The position numbers were made by a program, and so were the translations under genes. Below are positions 60,681 through 64,000 of a stretch of DNA of 64,000 nucleotides, piece after piece. The stretch spans positions 44,849 to 108,848 of the forward strand of contig NZ_JAERQF010000016.1 of assembly GCF_016734815.1 (NCBI RefSeq), read 5' to 3'. The DNA comes from Hymenobacter rubidus (lineage in GTDB: Bacteria; Bacteroidota; Bacteroidia; Cytophagales; Hymenobacteraceae). Each line of letters begins with the position of its first letter. The first letter of the stretch is position 1. A model generated the notes under the pieces. The model was not told the origin of the DNA. It searched no databases and saw only the letters and a program-made list of their open reading frames with translations.

Positions 60681-61094
60681 ATGCAAAAGCTTACCTGCGC
60701 CCTGTTGGTTGACGACGACCAGACCACCAATTACCTTAACCGGTTGCTGCTGAAGCGCCTGGAAGTAACGGATAAGATACTCGTGGCCCTCAACGGCCGC
60801 GAAGCGCTGGACCTGCTGCAACTCCATTGCCACGACGCCACGCCCGACTGCCCGGTCCTGATTCTGCTGGATGTGAAGATGCCCGTGATGGACGGCTTCG
60901 CGTTTTTGGAAGCCTACAATTTGTTGTCGCTGGCACATAAAAACGCCATTCTCATCGTCATGCTCACCACCTCCCTGCACCCGCAGGACCTGGACCGGGT
61001 GCAGCAGCTCAACATTGCCGACTTCCTGAACAAGCCCCTGACGAGGGAAAAAGTTGACCAGGTGCTACAGAACCATTTCGACCGTCACCTGTAG
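60681..61094 (+). CDS. Single-domain response regulator, Rcp1-like
   Basis: The 137-residue receiver has no output domain: ALLVDDDQTTNYLNRLLLKR (acidic pocket), phosphoacceptor Asp64 in ILLDVKMPVMDGFAFLEAYN, IVMLTTSLHPQDLDRVQQLN (Thr) and FLNKPLTREKV (Lys). Rcp1-type receivers act through protein contacts. It is the last gene of the Kai operon and the likely target of the kinase before it. After it, 198 bp hold no further gene. Confidence 0.94.
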   Translation: MQKLTCALLVDDDQTTNYLNRLLLKRLEVTDKILVALNGREALDLLQLHCHDATPDCPVLILLDVKMPVMDGFAFLEAYNLLSLAHKNAILIVMLTTSLHPQDLDRVQQLNIADFLNKPLTREKVDQVLQNHFDRHL

Positions 61095-61292
61095 AAAAAC
61101 TGAGCACGAAGGAGTTTCAAACCTCCCTGCATCCTTGTAGGGGCGAGTTTACCGAGGACCGGCGTCGCGAGATACGGCGCCTGCGCGGTCTTTTTACTTG
61201 CAGCACGGTAGCCTCCTGACCTGCTTGTACCCTCCGCTGCGGTACCTGACATTTCCTTACCCACTCATTTTTTATTTATTTTGTCCTATTCT

Positions 61293-62288
61293 ATGAGATT
61301 ACACCTACTTCTACTCCTGCTCCTCGCCCTCCCGTTGCACGCCGCTGCCCAAATGAATGGCTCCAGCTACGGCAACTCCCAGCTCCAAGCCGCCCAGCGG
61401 CAGGCCCAGATGAGTAACGATTTTCAGCGCCAAGTGATGGAAAGGCAGCTGTCGCGCATGTCGTCGCAGGCGTCTCGTGCGCAGTTGGAGCAGTGGGCCG
61501 CGCAACGGGAGCAGAAAATAGCCAAGCAGCACGAGGCCGAGCAGAAAGCCACCGATGACCTCGCCCGCTTCGCCCAGCGCCAGGACAGCCTGCGGCGCGC
61601 GCATCCGTCCCCCAATGCGCAGCAAGCGGCTGCCCGGCAGCAGGAAGACGCTCAGCAACTCGCCGTGCTAACCGTGCGCACCTACCGGGACGTGTTTTTG
61701 CCCGGCCAAATGCTCGCGGCGGAGCAAGCCCGCACGCTCTCGCCCAAAGCGACGCAGAACTGGCAAGCCATCGACAAAGACCTGCTCGATAACGGGTGGT
61801 GGAGCCAGCAAAACCCGGCGCAACTGCTGGAGAAAATTACGGCGCACCGCACGGCTCTGAACGCCCTCACCACCGAATTGCTGGGCTTCGACCCGGCCAC
61901 CGCCCCCAAGCCCGAGCGCACGCCTGCGCTTAGCCCGTTGGATGCCATGCGCGCCAAGGGACCCTTCGACCCACAGGTGGCTACGCAGTTTATGGTGGAG
62001 GCCGCGCGGGTCGAGAAAGTGGCGAAAAGCCCCGGCCTAGTCAGTGCCATCAACGAGTTTAACCGCAGGGTTAGCGAAGCAGCCGCCCGCCCGGAGTACC
62101 AGCAAAACCCACAGAAGCTGCGCAGCATTGTTAAATCCGGCCTGAACGCCATTAACAAAGAGATGGAGCGCTACGAGTTAGAAATGTACCAGTCCGGGGT
62201 GCTCAACTATGCCCAAACAACCCTGCGCAACTACGCGGCCACGTACCTGCCCAAAAACGACAAAGCTGCCAGGAAGCGCGCAAGCTAA
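61293..62288 (+). CDS. Secreted helical Gln/Ala-rich protein, unknown function
   Basis: The ATG at 61293 gives 331 residues with a signal peptide (MRLHLLLLLLLALPLHAAAQ). The mature protein is highly helical and rich in Gln, Ala and Arg (QLQAAQRQAQMSNDFQRQVM, EQWAAQREQKIAKQHEAEQK, AQQAAARQQEDAQQLAVLTV) and contains a second helical half (FDPQVATQFMVEAARVEKVA). No domain is recognised. The first 40 residues of the mature part resemble those of the 62767 product, so the genes are related. Confidence 0.75.
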   Translation: MRLHLLLLLLLALPLHAAAQMNGSSYGNSQLQAAQRQAQMSNDFQRQVMERQLSRMSSQASRAQLEQWAAQREQKIAKQHEAEQKATDDLARFAQRQDSLRRAHPSPNAQQAAARQQEDAQQLAVLTVRTYRDVFLPGQMLAAEQARTLSPKATQNWQAIDKDLLDNGWWSQQNPAQLLEKITAHRTALNALTTELLGFDPATAPKPERTPALSPLDAMRAKGPFDPQVATQFMVEAARVEKVAKSPGLVSAINEFNRRVSEAAARPEYQQNPQKLRSIVKSGLNAINKEMERYELEMYQSGVLNYAQTTLRNYAATYLPKNDKAARKRAS

Positions 62289-62337
62289 ACCAGTGGACAG
62301 CCGTGCTGCTTAATTGAACCACTTAAACGCCTCTACC

Positions 62338-62502
62338 ATGCCGCCAACCCCGCCCGCCGACCCCGCCCGCATCAACGTCCAGTCCACCATTGAAGTGAAC
62401 TATTGGTGCCAGACCCTGAACTGCACCGAAACCCGACTGCGCAACGCCGTGCTGGCCGTGGGCCCGCTCTCGGCCGACGTGCGCAGCTACCTCAGCCGCT
62501 GA
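62338..62502 (+). CDS. DUF3606 family small protein
   Basis: The 54-residue protein reads ARINVQSTIEVNYWCQTLNC then TETRLRNAVLAVGPLSADVR, matching the DUF3606 pattern RIN..E..YW...F....LR.AV..VG. The family is common in small stress-associated genes; function unknown. It follows the secreted helical protein by 49 bp, and may be co-transcribed with it. A family B element follows. Confidence 0.8.
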   Translation: MPPTPPADPARINVQSTIEVNYWCQTLNCTETRLRNAVLAVGPLSADVRSYLSR

Positions 62503-62550
62503 AGGAAAACAGGCTGCGGTGCCGGATGGTGAACGACCTCCCTGCTGCTT

Positions 62551-62704
62551 AGAGCGGTTTCGGTATCAGTGTACAGTCCGAAGCAGCGGCAGTAGTAGCG
62601 CGAACTTTGTCGTTCGCGTACCTGCTCCGTTAAAGAAGGTCAAACAGCGTGGCGACGCGAACTACACAGTTCGCGCTACTATACAGCGACCCCGAAACTG
62701 CTCT
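62551..62704. repeat. Family B palindromic element, copy 3
   Basis: The outer ends AGAGCGGTTTCGG (62551) and CCGAAACTGCTCT (ending 62704) are inverse with one mismatch, and the inner arms TAGCGCGAACTTTGTCGTTC and GAACTACACAGTTCGCGCTA match copies 1 and 2. It sits between the DUF3606 gene and the shortened paralogue at 62767. Confidence 0.75.
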
Positions 62705-62766
62705 AACTTGCCGGGCGTGAGCACCTCCCCGAACCAACCAGTTCGCCCCGCTGCCTGCTCTATCCC

Positions 62767-63084
62767 ATGAAACTAGCCCTCCTCCTTTTACTTGCCTTTT
62801 CGCTGCACGCCAGGGTCCAGTACGGTGGTGCCAACACCTATAGGGGCCCGATGCAGCAAGCCTCTGTGCGGCAGGCCCGGATGAGCGCCGATTTTCAGCG
62901 GCAGAGCACGGATAGGACGATGTCGCGCGTACGCACCGTTAACCCGCCCAGCCCGCGGCAACCGCAGTCGGCGGCAGAGCTGGCGCAGCAACAGGAGCGG
63001 CGCTCAACGAAGCTGCATTGCGCCATCTGGACTGGCAGACCACTTGCCGCTGAGCTGCCGCACTGCTTGCTTCAACTGCCATAG
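62767..63084 (+). pseudogene. Shortened, possibly frameshifted paralogue of the 61293 gene
   Basis: The frame of 105 residues starts with a signal peptide (MKLALLLLLAFSLHA) and then VRQARMSADFQRQSTDRTMS, which matches QRQAQMSNDFQRQVMERQLS in the 331-residue neighbour. Homology is lost after AELAQQQERR; another frame from about 62995 reads with similar composition (ALNEAALRHLDW) for about 20 codons before a stop. A frameshift or truncation is therefore likely. It may still make a short secreted peptide. Confidence 0.55.
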
Positions 63085-63210
63085 CAACCGCCGGCTGCGG
63101 CAACAGGCCACTTTCTGCCTATAGTTTAGCTACCTCTTCTACCGCCAACACACTTGCCGCAACTACCCGCTTTTCTTTTGCCCGTGCCTTCCCGCTTCCG
63201 CTGCTACCCG

Positions 63211-63654
63211 ATGACGAAATATTTCCCTTTGCTGCTGGCCCTGGCCGGTTGCGGAGCTGCCGACCATTCCCTGCTGACCCTTACGCCGGCCAAGCCCCTG
63301 TTTGACGTACCGGCGCTGCTGGGCAAAGACATCGACCAGGTGCTGGGCATCCTCGGCCCGGCGCAGCCCCAGGACCTCGAGCCCACGCCCGCGCAGGTGC
63401 AACTCGGGGCCACCCAATGGGACCATTCTTTTGTGCACGATACGGCCACGCTGCTCGTCAGCTACGACGCCCGCACGCGCCAGGTGCGTGACTTTTTTCT
63501 CATGACCCAGCACGGCACCGCGGCAGATTATATCCCCCTGCTCAAGCTGGCCAACGTGAAAGGCACCGAGCCGCAGCTGCTCATCCAGCCGGAGCGGGTG
63601 CCGGCTCCCCAGCCCTTGTACCGCGGCATTCGGTTCCGCGCGGCGAAGCCCTGA
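63211..63654 (+). CDS. Small lipoprotein, unknown function
   Basis: The ATG at 63211 gives 147 residues with a lipoprotein signal (KYFPLLLALAGC). The mature part has FDVPALLGKDIDQVLGILGP and a mixed strand pattern (TATLLVSYDARTRQVRDFFL, EPQLLIQPERVP), resembling small periplasmic SmpA/BamE-like proteins in outline (LLGKDIDQVLGILG). That resemblance is weak. It lies between the pseudogene and a mini-lipoprotein gene. Confidence 0.75.
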   Translation: MTKYFPLLLALAGCGAADHSLLTLTPAKPLFDVPALLGKDIDQVLGILGPAQPQDLEPTPAQVQLGATQWDHSFVHDTATLLVSYDARTRQVRDFFLMTQHGTAADYIPLLKLANVKGTEPQLLIQPERVPAPQPLYRGIRFRAAKP

Positions 63655-63802
63655 CGCCCCCACGGCCTTGCGCATCGGCCTCAGCAGCGGCAGTAACTGA
63701 ATAAAACCAAGGCGGCTGCGCGGTGGCAGCAGCAGCCGTAACTTAACCCGAGGAAGAGCTGCGCTCGCGGAGGCGCAACGGATTTCACCAGCCTCATTCC
63801 CT

Positions 63803-63943
63803 ATGCACCTACGCCTACTGACCACCTTGCTGCCAGCGGCCGGGCTGCTGTTTGGTTCCACGGGCTGCATTGAGGAGCCGCCGATTATCATTGGGACCGG
63901 CAGCTACCTGCTGGATGGCGTCGTTAAACCTTTCGCGAAGTGA
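63803..63943 (+). CDS. 46-residue lipoprotein
   Basis: The short frame from the ATG at 63803 has a signal with lipobox FGSTGC, then EEPPIIIGTGSYLLDGVVKP and a short end. The mature chain is only about 25 residues. It is preceded by 148 bp without a gene. Unknown function; predicted from the lipobox only. Confidence 0.5.
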   Translation: MHLRLLTTLLPAAGLLFGSTGCIEEPPIIIGTGSYLLDGVVKPFAK

Positions 63944-63961
63944 AAAACGAAAGTAGTTGGT

Positions 63962-63969
63962 TAATCTTG
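63962..63969 (+). promoter_or_regulatory. Possible -7 promoter element for the edge gene
   Basis: TAATCTTG differs from TAnnTTTG at one position and lies 4 bp before the ATG at 63974, which would make the transcript leaderless. Confidence 0.35.
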
Positions 63970-63973
63970 CCGC

Positions 63974-64000
63974 ATGAATGTTTCTCTCACCGACACGGAG
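63974..64000 (+). CDS. Start of a probable ParD-type antitoxin gene (cut by window edge)
   Basis: Only nine codons are visible, MNVSLTDTE. This opening is typical of ParD-family ribbon-helix-helix antitoxins (MNVSLT..LE..V). If so, a ParE-type toxin gene should follow immediately outside the window. Evidence is short, so the call is tentative. Confidence 0.4.

Overview
The window looks like a chromosomal segment of a GC-rich member of the Bacteroidota, most likely Hymenobacter or a close relative. The reasons are type IX secretion (T9SS) type A and type B C-terminal sorting domains on several secreted proteins, a GldL-like membrane protein, PorT-like barrels, signal-peptide-first lipoproteins, an exact Bacteroidota -7 promoter (TAnnTTTG) in front of the tRNA, and dense palindromic intergenic repeats. 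No phage, plasmid or insertion-sequence genes were seen. The genus is inferred; no 16S gene is present.

Layout. 1-13350 (all minus strand): the edge of a DUF3500 T9SS cargo, a HupE-like protein, a complete RND efflux operon (adaptor, AcrB-type pump, outer-membrane channel), an alpha/beta hydrolase, and two PorT-like barrels with a small membrane protein. 13540-20656: tRNA-Val(GAC), YnfA, a giant FN3/T9SS protein, a GldL-like protein, nicotinate phosphoribosyltransferase and a DUF1345 protein. 20987-27634: two divergent NarL-type regulators, a KdsC-type phosphatase, a double NTF2-like protein, an ECF sigma factor with a mini zinc-finger partner, and a ferredoxin with its ferredoxin-NADP reductase.

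28016-38642 (all plus) is the most interesting block: seven co-directional genes encoding a vWA-like lipoprotein, a small membrane protein, an FtsZ/tubulin-like protein, a 1135-residue Hsp70/actin-fold ATPase, a membrane-anchored linker protein, a TolQ/MotA-like protein with a long helical tail, and a MotB/OmpA-like protein with the stator Asp motif. Together they look like an energised, filament-associated envelope machine. They resemble, in composition, a membrane-remodelling system predicted earlier around FtsZ-like proteins, but with an added actin-fold ATPase and a MotA/MotB-type stator.

38768-52168 (mostly minus): an aldo-keto reductase, class II fructose-bisphosphate aldolase, a small T9SS protein, two tiny plus-strand genes, then a second unusual cluster: PqqD-like protein, ATP-grasp ligase, fold-III PLP decarboxylase, a urea-transporter/M23-peptidase fusion, a TPR beta-barrel and a TPR protein, preceded by a type B T9SS protein. 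52401-64000: a di-haem peroxidase with a mini-lipoprotein, a LytS/LytTR two-component pair, a SciP-like protein, a KaiC-KaiB-KaiB-histidine kinase-receiver operon, a secreted helical protein with a decayed paralogue, DUF3606, small lipoproteins, and the start of a probable ParD-type antitoxin.

Palindromic elements. Most larger intergenic gaps carry one. Family A (GTCAT..GAGCG.AGC.GAAG arms) has nine copies plus one variant. Family B (GCGAACT.TGT.GTTCGC with outer inverted ends) has three, family C (CCTCACCCCC.GACCCCTCTCC) three, and there are single copies of three other types. They occupy the gaps inside the two unusual operons in particular.
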